Source: an uncultured Caulobacterales bacterium
Lineage (GTDB): Bacteria; Pseudomonadota; Alphaproteobacteria; Caulobacterales; Maricaulaceae
Assembly (NCBI GenBank): GCA_937928165.1
Contig: CALFVT010000002.1
Span: forward strand, 1 to 64,000
Length of the DNA stretch: 64,000 nt
Direction of reading: 5' to 3'
Shown here one piece after another: positions 8,526 to 16,350 of the stretch. The translations under genes were made by a program, and so were the position numbers. Under the pieces are notes generated by a model, which was given only the letters and a program-made list of their open reading frames with translations, had not been told where the DNA came from and ran no database searches. Each line of letters opens with the position of its first letter. The first letter of the stretch is position 1.

Positions 8526-9806
8526 ATGACCACTCGCACTTTCATACCTGCCCTATTTTTTTTCTCCCTCACCGCGAGCGCCTGCGCCGCCCCAGCAGAA
8601 AACCTGCAGCCACAAACTCCAAACGCAGTTGCGGCGCAAGCCTCTGCAAATACAGCACCAAATGATAGCTTAACGCAAGAGGAGCGCTTTACCCGTTGGA
8701 AAACCGTCTTTATTAATGAAGCCGCTGAAAAGGGCTATGACCGCGCCTTTACCGCCGCCTTAATAAATCCAGCAAAAATCAACAGCCTCGCCCTTGACCG
8801 CGACAGTCAGCAGCCAGAGTTTTCACGGCCTATTTGGGCCTATATTGACGGCGCTGTCTCTGCGGATCGCCTAAACCGCGGGAAAAATGCCCTCTCTAAG
8901 CATCAGGCAGATTTTGACATTATCGCCCAGCGCTTTCCTGTCGACCGCCATATCCTCACCGCTATTTGGGGGCTTGAAAGCAGTTATGGGCGTATTTTAG
9001 GCCAGCATAATATTATCGACGCCCTATCTACATTTGCTTTTGAGGGCCGCCGCACAAAATTCGGAACCCAACAGCTTTACGCGGTTTTAGACATGTTGCG
9101 AGACGGAGATATTCGCGCCGAGCAGCTGACAGGCTCATGGGCGGGAGCCATGGGCATGACCCAATTTATCCCTGCCACATTTCGTGATTACGCGGTAGAT
9201 ATGGATGGGGACGGCAATAAAAATCTGTGGGAGAGTGAGCAAGACGCCCTTGGCAGCGCCGCTCATTATCTCGCTCGTCATGGCTGGCAGCAGACCGAGC
9301 CCGTCATAACAGAAATCCGCTTGCCGCAAAATTTTAATTATGCCTTATCGGACGGGCAGAAAAAAACAATCGCAGAGTGGGAGCGCCTAGGGATAAAGCC
9401 TTTCGACGGACGAGCATGGTCACAAGACGCAAAAGCTTTATCCGCGCGCCTACTTGTTCCCGCAGGTCATAAAGGGCCCAAATTACTCGCCCTTAAAAAC
9501 TTTGATGTGATTATGAAATATAACCGCTCAACAAGCTATGCCCTTGGGATTTCGGCCCTTGCAAGCGGGTTTCAAGGCCAGCCTTTAATTCGCACCCCTT
9601 GGCCCAAATCGGACAAGCCTTTATCCTTTGAAAATAAGAAAGCCATGCAAGTGAAGCTCACGGCCCTTGGCTATGACACGCAAGGGGTCGACGGGCAAAT
9701 CGGGCCCAATAGCCGCCGCGCTATTCGGGGGTGGCAGGGTGACCAAGGCCTTCCGGCAGACGGCTATATGGAGCAAAGCTTGTTTCAAAAGCTCATGGAC
9801 CAATAG
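8526..9806 (+). CDS. Lytic murein transglycosylase (MltB family) with peptidoglycan-binding domain
   Basis: A 426-residue envelope enzyme. The N-terminal signal ends in TASAC, a possible though non-canonical lipobox. The catalytic domain (about residues 50-345) is of the MltB/SLT_2 type, with the general acid E151 in AIWGLESSYG and the family motif GAMGMTQFIP. A C-terminal PG_binding_1 domain (about 365-424) ends with DGQIGPNSRRAI. It cleaves the glycan strands of peptidoglycan to give 1,6-anhydro ends. It is followed after 9 nt by mnmC, which may be cotranscribed by chance of spacing. Confidence 0.9.
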   Translation: MTTRTFIPALFFFSLTASACAAPAENLQPQTPNAVAAQASANTAPNDSLTQEERFTRWKTVFINEAAEKGYDRAFTAALINPAKINSLALDRDSQQPEFSRPIWAYIDGAVSADRLNRGKNALSKHQADFDIIAQRFPVDRHILTAIWGLESSYGRILGQHNIIDALSTFAFEGRRTKFGTQQLYAVLDMLRDGDIRAEQLTGSWAGAMGMTQFIPATFRDYAVDMDGDGNKNLWESEQDALGSAAHYLARHGWQQTEPVITEIRLPQNFNYALSDGQKKTIAEWERLGIKPFDGRAWSQDAKALSARLLVPAGHKGPKLLALKNFDVIMKYNRSTSYALGISALASGFQGQPLIRTPWPKSDKPLSFENKKAMQVKLTALGYDTQGVDGQIGPNSRRAIRGWQGDQGLPADGYMEQSLFQKLMDQ

Positions 9807-9815
9807 AGCCCGTTT

Positions 9816-11603
9816 ATGCCGCCGCCTTTGCCTCTTACGGCTGCGCCAACGGCCCGTTTAGATTGGAGCCGAGGAGCTGTTCCTGTTGCTAAGGGTTTTG
9901 ATGATATTTATTTCTCCGTAGATGGCGGGCTTGAAGAAACCCGCTTTGTTTTCCTTCAAGGTTGCAGCCTACCGCAGCGCTGGGCGAACGGGCAAGACCA
10001 TCATATCGGCGAACTTGGTTTTGGCTCTGGGCTCAACTTTCTCACCGTCTGGCACGATTTTGAAGCTTGTGCAAAGCCAGAGCAAAAGCTTGACTTTACC
10101 TCAATCGAAAAATTTCCTTTTACCCGCAATATGTTGCAAAAGGCTCTCTCTCATTGGCCGCAGTTTGGAGATAAAGCCGCCCGCCTGACTGCGCTTTGGC
10201 CCGGCCCCGTTAAAGGCGTGCACCGTCTTCACCTTACAGAAAATGTCACTTTAACCCTTTACATCGACGATATTCAGCCCGCCTTATCTGATATGAGCGC
10301 CCCGATAGATAGCTGGTTTTTAGACGGTTTTAGCCCGTCGAAGAATCCCGATATGTGGTCGGCGGGCGTTATGAAACGTTTAGCGGAACTTTCCCATAAT
10401 CAAACCCACCTTGCAACCTTTACCGCCGCAGGTGATGTGCGCCGCGCCCTTGGGGATGCGGGGTTTAATGTTCAGAAAAAAGACGGATTCGGCCGCAAAC
10501 GCCACCGCCTTATTGCCACATATATCGGCGGGCCAAAACCTCCCACCAGGCCCGATATAGCGCCGCTTATTATTGGCGGCGGCATTGCCGGGGCGAGCCT
10601 GTGCCGCGCCGCAAAGCAGTTCGGCCTAACAGCAAAGCTTATTCATAACGATCCGGCTATGGATCGTGCCGCTAGCGGGAACCCGGCCGCCCTCATTAAG
10701 CCCCGTCTTGATTTACAAGACCGAGAGGAAAGCCGGTTCTTCCTTGCAAGCTATCTTTATGCCCTGCGCGCCTATGAACATAGCCATGAACATCATGAAC
10801 AAGCGGATATCATTCTCTCTCGCGGCATAACTCAAATCGCAAAAGATCCCGCGGAACTCGCCCGTTTTGAAAAACTCACCGCGCAAGCCCCCCTGCCGCT
10901 CACCCATCTGGCGGCCCATCCTAAAGGATTGTATTTTCCAAGCGCTCTGACGATTAATCCACGACCGCTTATCTCTTTATGGACAACGGCAACGCCGTCC
11001 AGAACGGCAAATATCACCCATATGGCTAAAACCGGCGATAATTGGACAGCTCATGATAAGGACGGCCAAATCATTGCGGCGTCCAAAACCATGATTATCG
11101 CTAGCGGGGCGGGGGTGCGGGATATTCACTTACCGAGCGGTGAGAGCATCGCCGCCGCATTATCCTTACGCTTCTCTCGCGGCCAGCTCACTTGGGCAAA
11201 GGAGGCGGGCAAGACACCGTTAAATCAGGCTATAGCTTATGGGGGTTACGCTATTCCTTTGGGCCAAGATATTTTACTCGGCGCGACTCATAACCGCCTT
11301 GATGCCCGTGATGACTACGCCTTGCGGCCAGAGGATGATGCGCATAATCTGGGCCAAGCGCGGCACTATCTTGAAACGGAATTAACAGCGGCCCCGCAAA
11401 AAAGCCGGGCCAGCCTTCGGGTGACGACGGTCAATAGTTTACCCCAAGTCATAGAAATAAAGCCGGGATTATGGGTTATGACGGGACTAGGCTCGCGCGG
11501 ATTTGTTTTTGCACCGCTTTTAGCGAATAATTTAACAGCCTATTTATGCCGTAAAGCGCCTAGCCTCACGCCAAGGCTTTGGGCCAAACTTTCACATAAT
11601 TGA
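9816..11603 (+). CDS. mnmC: Bifunctional tRNA mnm5s2U34 biosynthesis protein MnmC
   Basis: A 595-residue fusion. The N-terminal half (about 1-240) is the MnmD methyltransferase, with SAM-binding motif ELGFGSGLNF and WFLDGFSPSKNPDMW. The C-terminal half (about 245-590) is the FAD-dependent oxidoreductase, starting with the dinucleotide motif IIGGGIAGASL. Together they convert cmnm5(s2)U or nm5(s2)U at tRNA position 34 to mnm5(s2)U. Length and order match the classical MnmC of proteobacteria. The start at 9816 lacks a strong ribosome-binding site but gives the expected N-terminus. Confidence 0.93.
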   Translation: MPPPLPLTAAPTARLDWSRGAVPVAKGFDDIYFSVDGGLEETRFVFLQGCSLPQRWANGQDHHIGELGFGSGLNFLTVWHDFEACAKPEQKLDFTSIEKFPFTRNMLQKALSHWPQFGDKAARLTALWPGPVKGVHRLHLTENVTLTLYIDDIQPALSDMSAPIDSWFLDGFSPSKNPDMWSAGVMKRLAELSHNQTHLATFTAAGDVRRALGDAGFNVQKKDGFGRKRHRLIATYIGGPKPPTRPDIAPLIIGGGIAGASLCRAAKQFGLTAKLIHNDPAMDRAASGNPAALIKPRLDLQDREESRFFLASYLYALRAYEHSHEHHEQADIILSRGITQIAKDPAELARFEKLTAQAPLPLTHLAAHPKGLYFPSALTINPRPLISLWTTATPSRTANITHMAKTGDNWTAHDKDGQIIAASKTMIIASGAGVRDIHLPSGESIAAALSLRFSRGQLTWAKEAGKTPLNQAIAYGGYAIPLGQDILLGATHNRLDARDDYALRPEDDAHNLGQARHYLETELTAAPQKSRASLRVTTVNSLPQVIEIKPGLWVMTGLGSRGFVFAPLLANNLTAYLCRKAPSLTPRLWAKLSHN

Positions 11604-11629
11604 TAAGGCAGAATTAAATAAAGTGCGGG

Positions 11630-11692
11630 CCACGGCGAGAGAGACATCGGGCCTTGGCCTGCACCTCTATGATATGTCTTCGCGCCCCGTGG
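11630..11692. terminator. Long stem-loop between convergent genes
   Basis: CCACGG (11630-11635) pairs with CCGTGG (11687-11692) and AGACAT (11642-11647) with ATGTCT (11674-11679), with partly complementary bases between. It lies between mnmC and the convergent DUF2807 gene. A bidirectional terminator or a small structured RNA would both fit. It lacks an obvious T-run. Confidence 0.4.
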
Positions 11693-11746
11693 TGAGATAA
11701 AGACAGACCATAATCTTCAAACTTAGAAAATAGCTTATCTTAAAGC

Positions 11747-12769
11747 TTACTCGCGCTGATAATGTATGCGGTTCACATAAACATCAGAGGAGCCGCTCAC
11801 ATCAACACTCACCTCACCGGTGGCTTTTTTAATGCGCACATCAGAGCTTCCCGATGCTTGCACATCTACGTTAACGGCGGTTCCGCCAAAATCAACATCA
11901 CCAGAGCCGTGGGTCACGATCTGGGCGTCAGTAACATCGCCCCTGTCGATCTCCACATCACCAGAACCGTTGAGGCGAATATTAAGCAAATCACCGCTCA
12001 CCCTATCAATCAGTAAATCTCCAGAACCATTGTTTTTATGCTCAAGCCTGCCCGTAATCTTATCAATTTCAATATCGCCAGAGCCATTAACCCTTATAGT
12101 TGCATCTCCGGTTATCGTCTCGGCATTAAAATCACCAGAGCCGGATATAGTCAGGGTTAAGGGCCCGGTTTCACCCAAAACTACGTCCCCAGAGCCGCTA
12201 ATTTTTATCTTAGCTTCACCAATATTTTCAGCGCTAAAATCACCGCTTCCTGAAATACCGAGATCAAGCTTTCCTGCGATATTACGCGCCGTTATATCCG
12301 AACAAGACGGCATATGAATATGGGCGCTGCCCAGATCGTCAATATCGCCGTAGATAACACTGCTAGATATGTCCAAATGAGCCTGTTTCGGCAAGGTGAC
12401 TTTCAAATGGGGATAATCATTTATATTCTTATAACCGCCGCTGCGTTTGCGCCACCGCCAATTTCCTAGAGAGATTTCTATGCGGCTATTACGGGCACGG
12501 CAATTCACACCTTTAATCTCCTCACCGCCTAAGATCGCCCAGCTTAAACCATCCTGTTTAAGCGTGTCGTCTTTTGCGCCTTCAACCCCCATTACCTCAG
12601 CGTTTTCTACAGTGATACGGCCAATGAAGTTGTCTATTTTTAAGACAGGAACTCCAGAAAAGCTTTTCGTTTCAGACGGGCTCTGTGTTTGCGCCCAACT
12701 TGAGCTTAATCCTGCAAATAAAGCGAGGGCTGAAATGACCGAAAAGGATATAATAGGGTAATATGTCAT
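11747..12769 (-). CDS. Secreted DUF2807 protein with GSGD repeats
   Basis: A 340-residue protein with a signal peptide (MTYYPIISFSVISALALF to about SWAQ, residue 26). From about residue 145 it has at least eight spaced copies of a G-S-G-D-(F/V/I/L) turn, typical of DUF2807/head-GIN beta-helices. The family's role is not settled, and here it probably coats or interacts at the periplasmic face. The start at 12769 is chosen because GAGAGAG lies just in front of it. An ATG five codons earlier would contain that site. It follows the 76-residue secreted protein gene and so is at the end of the psp locus. It is longer than the paralogue at 7798. Confidence 0.82.
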   Translation of the reverse strand: MTYYPIISFSVISALALFAGLSSSWAQTQSPSETKSFSGVPVLKIDNFIGRITVENAEVMGVEGAKDDTLKQDGLSWAILGGEEIKGVNCRARNSRIEISLGNWRWRKRSGGYKNINDYPHLKVTLPKQAHLDISSSVIYGDIDDLGSAHIHMPSCSDITARNIAGKLDLGISGSGDFSAENIGEAKIKISGSGDVVLGETGPLTLTISGSGDFNAETITGDATIRVNGSGDIEIDKITGRLEHKNNGSGDLLIDRVSGDLLNIRLNGSGDVEIDRGDVTDAQIVTHGSGDVDFGGTAVNVDVQASGSSDVRIKKATGEVSVDVSGSSDVYVNRIHYQRE

Positions 12770-12788
12770 GGTCTCTCTCTTCATTATC

Positions 12789-13019
12789 TTAAAGGCTTAT
12801 CGTCACAGTTTTACCGCTACCGGATATAAACCTAAGATTAAACACCATTGCTTTTGTAAAACTCGCGTCAAATCCGTCTGGGCCGCCAAATTCAACTTTC
12901 ACGAGACCCGCCGTAATTTCAGTTGTGATATCAGCTTGCGGAGGGAGTAAATCCGCCTGAACGGCACTTGTGCCTAAAACGCCCGTTGCGGTTAATATAA
13001 TTAAACCTGTCTTGATCAT
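12789..13019 (-). CDS. Small secreted protein of the psp locus
   Basis: A 76-residue protein with a signal peptide (MIKTGLIILTATGVLGTSAVQA) and a 50-residue mature part rich in small and beta-prone residues, ending SGSGKTVTISL. The C-terminal GSGK-V-T-I pattern resembles one beta strand and turn of the adjacent DUF2807 protein, so it may be a relative or partner of it. I know no named family. GGAGCG precedes the ATG at 13019. It lies 19 nt upstream of the DUF2807 gene, so the two are likely cotranscribed. Confidence 0.6.
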   Translation of the reverse strand: MIKTGLIILTATGVLGTSAVQADLLPPQADITTEITAGLVKVEFGGPDGFDASFTKAMVFNLRFISGSGKTVTISL

Positions 13020-13127
13020 TTTTCGCTCCATCTCTCTTTCTTTTATCTCTCATTTATTTTGCCTTATTTTGGCAAAGCTTCGCTCCTGCGCTCACAGCGC
13101 TATTTTTCACGAAGGTTTATTAAGGGT

Positions 13128-13156
13128 GGGCCGGCCTTAAAGGGAATAACCGGCCC
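13128..13156. repeat. GC-rich inverted repeat after pspC
   Basis: GGGCCGG (13128-13134) and CCGGCCC (13150-13156) form a perfect 7-bp stem with a 15-nt loop, 15 nt beyond the stop of pspC. It could attenuate transcription between pspC and the downstream secreted-protein genes. No T-run follows on the minus strand. Confidence 0.4.
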
Positions 13157-13171
13157 TTGGGGGTTAAGAAC

Positions 13172-13654
13172 CTAACTTTCTAGGTCGCGGAAATCACGGC
13201 GGAGTTTCCATTCCTTTGACGTGATAGACCGCTCTAAATCCTGAAGCCGGGTTTCAAGGGAGCGAAATTTTGACTTCACATCGCGAAAGTTCGCACTGCT
13301 TACCGGCGGCGTATCATAATCATCACGGCGGCTTTCACGGCGGGCCTTGCGGGCTTCGCGGTATTCACGGCGGTAAGGGGCGCGCTTATCCGACGGAATA
13401 AACATCCACAGTAGGACATAAGCGAGAACCGGAAAGGCTAAGAACAGAACGCTCAGCACAAATAAAATCCGGACAATAATATGGTCGATGCCAAAGTAGT
13501 CGCCAAAGCCTGAACACACCCCGCCAAGGACGCCGTCGATTTTATTGCGGCGAAGTTTTTTATGCGGTTCTGAATATTCATAGCGATCATCATCACCGTC
13601 CCAGTGAACGTCTTTCATCATACGTTCGTATTTATGTCTATATCGTTTTGTCAT
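13172..13654 (-). CDS. pspC: PspC-domain envelope stress protein
   Basis: A 160-residue inner-membrane protein. The PspC domain (about residues 35-95) has the typical K-L-R-R-x-x-x-x-x-x-x-G-G-V-C-x-G start and one long hydrophobic helix (IIVRILFVLSVLFLAF). A charged Arg-rich segment and a probable coiled coil (SLETRLQDLERS) follow. PspC and PspB together sense membrane stress and recruit PspA. The start at 13654 follows GGAGAGAGA. It overlaps the end of pspB by 17 nt, which points to translational coupling. Confidence 0.9.
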   Translation of the reverse strand: MTKRYRHKYERMMKDVHWDGDDDRYEYSEPHKKLRRNKIDGVLGGVCSGFGDYFGIDHIIVRILFVLSVLFLAFPVLAYVLLWMFIPSDKRAPYRREYREARKARRESRRDDYDTPPVSSANFRDVKSKFRSLETRLQDLERSITSKEWKLRRDFRDLES

Positions 13655-13889
13655 GACGTCTCTCTCTCCACTCTGGAACCTCATCATCCAGAATTCTTTC
13701 TAATACATTGACCCGTTGGTCTAAAATGTCGGCAATACGCGACATTTGCTCTAGCTCGGCCATTTGACCTTCGCTCATTTGGCCCATCATGCGTTCCTTA
13801 TGTTTGAAATATGTTTTCATCATCGCGAGTCCGATGCCCATAACGATCGCAATTATTGGTATAAATACAGCAATAATATCTTCATCCAT
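13638..13889 (-). CDS. pspB: PspB-like envelope stress membrane protein
   Basis: An 83-residue protein with one N-terminal transmembrane helix (DIIAVFIPIIAIVMGIGLA), followed by a soluble helix ending in a leucine-spaced coiled coil (ADILDQRVNVLERILDDE). This order and length match PspB. The stretch WRERR near the end is also typical. The start at 13889 follows GAGAGAC. An ATG seven codons upstream would contain that site. It lies between pspA and pspC and overlaps pspC. Confidence 0.88.
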   Translation of the reverse strand: MDEDIIAVFIPIIAIVMGIGLAMMKTYFKHKERMMGQMSEGQMAELEQMSRIADILDQRVNVLERILDDEVPEWRERRHDKTI

Positions 13890-13959
13890 GATTCTGTCTC
13901 TCTCTTTCATGGCGGAGTGAATAACGTATCACCCCATTACATTTACGTGGCGGCTTAGA

Positions 13960-14634
13960 CTATTTTTTAGCCTTTTTGCTCATACTGGCTTTAAGGGCCG
14001 CAAGCTCTTCTTCAATGACGTCGTCTGCCTCTAATTGGGCAAATTGACTTTCGAGGCTATCGCCGCCGCTACCAAGGTCAAAAGCTTCTACATGGGCTTC
14101 CAGCTCATCTACTTTGCGTTCCATACGCTCGTAACGGGCGAGGGCATCTTCAACTTTGTTATCATTAATAACCGTTCGCATGCGGATTTGGCCTTTAGCC
14201 ACACCTGTGCGCATCATCAGCGCTTTGTGTTTCGCCTTAGCTTCATCAAGCTTGCTTTGCAGTTTATTCAGATCACCATCCGCCTTAGCAACGGCGTCAT
14301 CAAGAATAGATATTTCTTTCTCAACAACATCAGCCATTTTTTCAGCCTGCTGCTTCGCTTGCAAGGCTCCGCGGGCAAGGTCTTCACGCTCTTTACTCAA
14401 AGCCAGCTCTGCTTTAGCGGCCCATTCACCGGCCTTTTCGCGGTAGCTATCTGACTTACGGCTAAGCTCCTTACGCTCAGCAATATTGCGGGCCGCGTCT
14501 GTGCGAACTTCGACCAAAGTATCTTCCATTTCCTGAATAATCAGGCGGGCAATCTTCTCCGGATTTTCGGCCTTGTCGATCATGGCGTTTAAATTCGAGT
14601 TGATAATGTCGCCCATACGAGAAAAAATTCCCAT
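13960..14634 (-). CDS. pspA: Phage shock protein A (PspA/IM30 family)
   Basis: A 224-residue protein that is almost wholly coiled coil, with the family start MGIFSRMGDIINSNLNAMIDKAENPEK and a long run of heptads up to about residue 190. PspA/IM30 proteins are ESCRT-III-like: they coat and repair the inner membrane and, in enterobacteria, hold PspF inactive. GGAGACG precedes the ATG. It is the third gene of the operon that starts at 15001. Because the local PspF-like regulator is unusual, the feedback link between the two is uncertain. Confidence 0.93.
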   Translation of the reverse strand: MGIFSRMGDIINSNLNAMIDKAENPEKIARLIIQEMEDTLVEVRTDAARNIAERKELSRKSDSYREKAGEWAAKAELALSKEREDLARGALQAKQQAEKMADVVEKEISILDDAVAKADGDLNKLQSKLDEAKAKHKALMMRTGVAKGQIRMRTVINDNKVEDALARYERMERKVDELEAHVEAFDLGSGGDSLESQFAQLEADDVIEEELAALKASMSKKAKK

Positions 14635-14658
14635 GATTGCGTCTCCTTTTCTTAAATT

Positions 14659-14832
14659 TTAAAAAATTTTGCCGAGAATGAAACCGGCGGCGAAAAAGCC
14701 CCAGACTTCCATTTGGCGGGTTGAAAGATAGCGAAGAAACCGAAGGCCTTTAGCCTTCCACTCTTCGCGGGTCTCGAGGCGGGACGTACGCTCATCAAGG
14801 CGGCGTCCCATATCGTCATTATAGCGGCTCAT
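14659..14832 (-). CDS. Small tail-anchored protein in psp operon
   Basis: A 57-residue protein with a charged N-terminal part (MSRYNDDMGRRLDERTSRLE) and one hydrophobic helix at the very C-terminus (VWGFFAAGFILGKIF, with an AAGF and ILG small-residue face). I do not recognise a family. The start at 14832 is chosen over one 39 codons upstream, because the upstream part overlaps the next small gene in another frame. It lies 10 nt after that gene's stop and 24 nt before pspA, so it is inside the psp operon. Confidence 0.6.
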   Translation of the reverse strand: MSRYNDDMGRRLDERTSRLETREEWKAKGLRFLRYLSTRQMEVWGFFAAGFILGKIF

Positions 14833-14842
14833 CTTAGCGGCC

Positions 14843-15001
14843 CTAAAATCCAAAACCGGCAATGCGGCAACCGGCTGAACGGTGGGACATGGCCCGCGCC
14901 CGGCGGCGGCTACGAAGGTTCCGCACAACATCTGCCGAGGTTGTGGCATCTGCCGTTAGCGCAGCATTGGGGCTCTCAATATCAAATGTTCTAAATGTCA
15001 T
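14843..15001 (-). CDS. Very small first gene of the psp operon
   Basis: A 52-residue open frame, below usual length cut-offs, with the best ribosome-binding site in the neighbourhood: AGGAGAGAGAG directly before the ATG at 15001. The product starts MTFRTFDIESPNAALTADA, has an Arg-rich patch (RSRRRARAM), and ends CRIAGFGF. No family is recognised. It is the first gene of the psp transcript, and its stop is 10 nt from the next start. It could be a real small protein or a translated leader. Confidence 0.5.
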   Translation of the reverse strand: MTFRTFDIESPNAALTADATTSADVVRNLRSRRRARAMSHRSAGCRIAGFGF

Positions 15002-15230
15002 CTCTCTCTCCTGTTTTAGCGCCGGGCCCCTGGCCTCTCTCCTAAGTCCATATATCTGGCCCGGCTATGAGCTTAAATTGACGGATTTCTCCGTTTTTGT
15101 CACGTCATTTTAAGTCATTGATTTTATTGTTTTTTTACAAACTTTCGATATATAGTAAAAATTTATGTAGTATTTTTCACAAATGTATAGTATAAATAAC
15201 CACACTTTATTAGTAAAAACAGATAAATAA

Positions 15231-16316
15231 ATGAGTGCACGCCCCCCACAGCTTATTGGCGAGTCGCCGGCCTTCCACCGCTTGATGGATCAAATATCAG
15301 ATTTGGCCGTTTTAAATCGTCCGATTACGATAACCGGCGCCCGAGGAACAGGGAAAGGCCTTTTGGCCGCGCGGCTTCATTTCCTCTCCCCGCGCTGGGA
15401 GCAAAGCTTTTTAAGTTTTAATTGCCCCGCTATATATATGGACCACCATATGCCGCAGCTTTTCGGCGATGATAATATGGACGGGATGATACGCGCCGCC
15501 GATGGCGGTACATTATTGATTGACCATATTGATGAGCTCGGCCTATCGGCGCAAAACCGCTTATTGCATGTGATCGAAACAGGCGAGGTTTTACCCATTG
15601 GCGGCGAAGACCCCGTCAAGGTTGATACGCGGATTATCGTGGCCACGCGCAATAACCTGCCTGCACTTGCTGCGCGGGGGTTATTTGATTTTGACCTTTT
15701 GGACCGCCTTGCCTTTGGCCATATTCATGTCCCACCTCTTAACGCCCGCAAGGCAGATATTCTGTCGCTCGTGCAATATTTTGGGCGGCGCATGGCCACG
15801 GAACTCGGCGCTGATAGCTTTCCCGGTTTCACCCCCGAAGCCATTTTAGATATGGAAGGCCAAGATTGGCCCGGTAATATTGGTGAGCTTAAAACCGCCG
15901 TAGAGCGCAGCACGGCAGAAAGTTTCCTCGCTGATGAAAGCCTAAGCCAGCCGATTGCGCGGGTACTTTATAATCCCCTGCAAAACGCGGATAATTTAGG
16001 CTTAACCCTGCATATTCCGAAATCATTACAGGCTCAGGCCGTTCACCTTATCGGCGCAGCACCGCCTGTAGACGCGGCCCCCTCATCGGCAATAATGCCG
16101 CCCAAGGCTCAGAAAGACATAAGTGGGGACAACATAACGGATGTGCCAGACACGCAGCCAAACGGCTTTCATGCGCGCGTTTTTACATTTGAACGGGCGT
16201 TAATTGATGAAGCCATGCAAGTTAGCGGCGGCCACCAAGGCAAAGCCGCCAAACATCTCGGCATGACCTATCACGCCTTTCGCGGATTATTGCGCAAACA
16301 TGGGCTTAAGAAATAA
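15231..16316 (+). CDS. pspF: PspF-like AAA+ regulator lacking the GAFTGA loop
   Basis: A 361-residue protein divergent from the psp operon and aligning along its length with PspF: Walker A GARGTGKG at 36-43, LLDRLAF, DWPGN, and a C-terminal Fis-type helix-turn-helix (GKAAKHLGMTYHAFRGLLRKHG). Three key parts are changed. After LFG (77-79) a net deletion of about nine residues removes the GAFTGA loop that contacts sigma-54. Walker B reads LLIDH, so the catalytic glutamate is a histidine (H99). The first arginine of the FRADLLDR sensor segment is missing (FDFDLLDR). An extra linker of about 60 residues precedes the DNA-binding domain. It may bind DNA without acting on sigma-54. Confidence 0.85.
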   Translation: MSARPPQLIGESPAFHRLMDQISDLAVLNRPITITGARGTGKGLLAARLHFLSPRWEQSFLSFNCPAIYMDHHMPQLFGDDNMDGMIRAADGGTLLIDHIDELGLSAQNRLLHVIETGEVLPIGGEDPVKVDTRIIVATRNNLPALAARGLFDFDLLDRLAFGHIHVPPLNARKADILSLVQYFGRRMATELGADSFPGFTPEAILDMEGQDWPGNIGELKTAVERSTAESFLADESLSQPIARVLYNPLQNADNLGLTLHIPKSLQAQAVHLIGAAPPVDAAPSSAIMPPKAQKDISGDNITDVPDTQPNGFHARVFTFERALIDEAMQVSGGHQGKAAKHLGMTYHAFRGLLRKHGLKK

Positions 16317-16350
16317 ATATTGCTAACACCAAAAGCGGGCTTAATAAATC

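Noticed and set aside
12789-15001. GAGAGAG motif before several psp genes as a special regulatory sequence
   Set aside because: The same motif precedes unrelated genes such as the M13 peptidase and the efflux adaptor, so it is the organism's usual ribosome-binding style.
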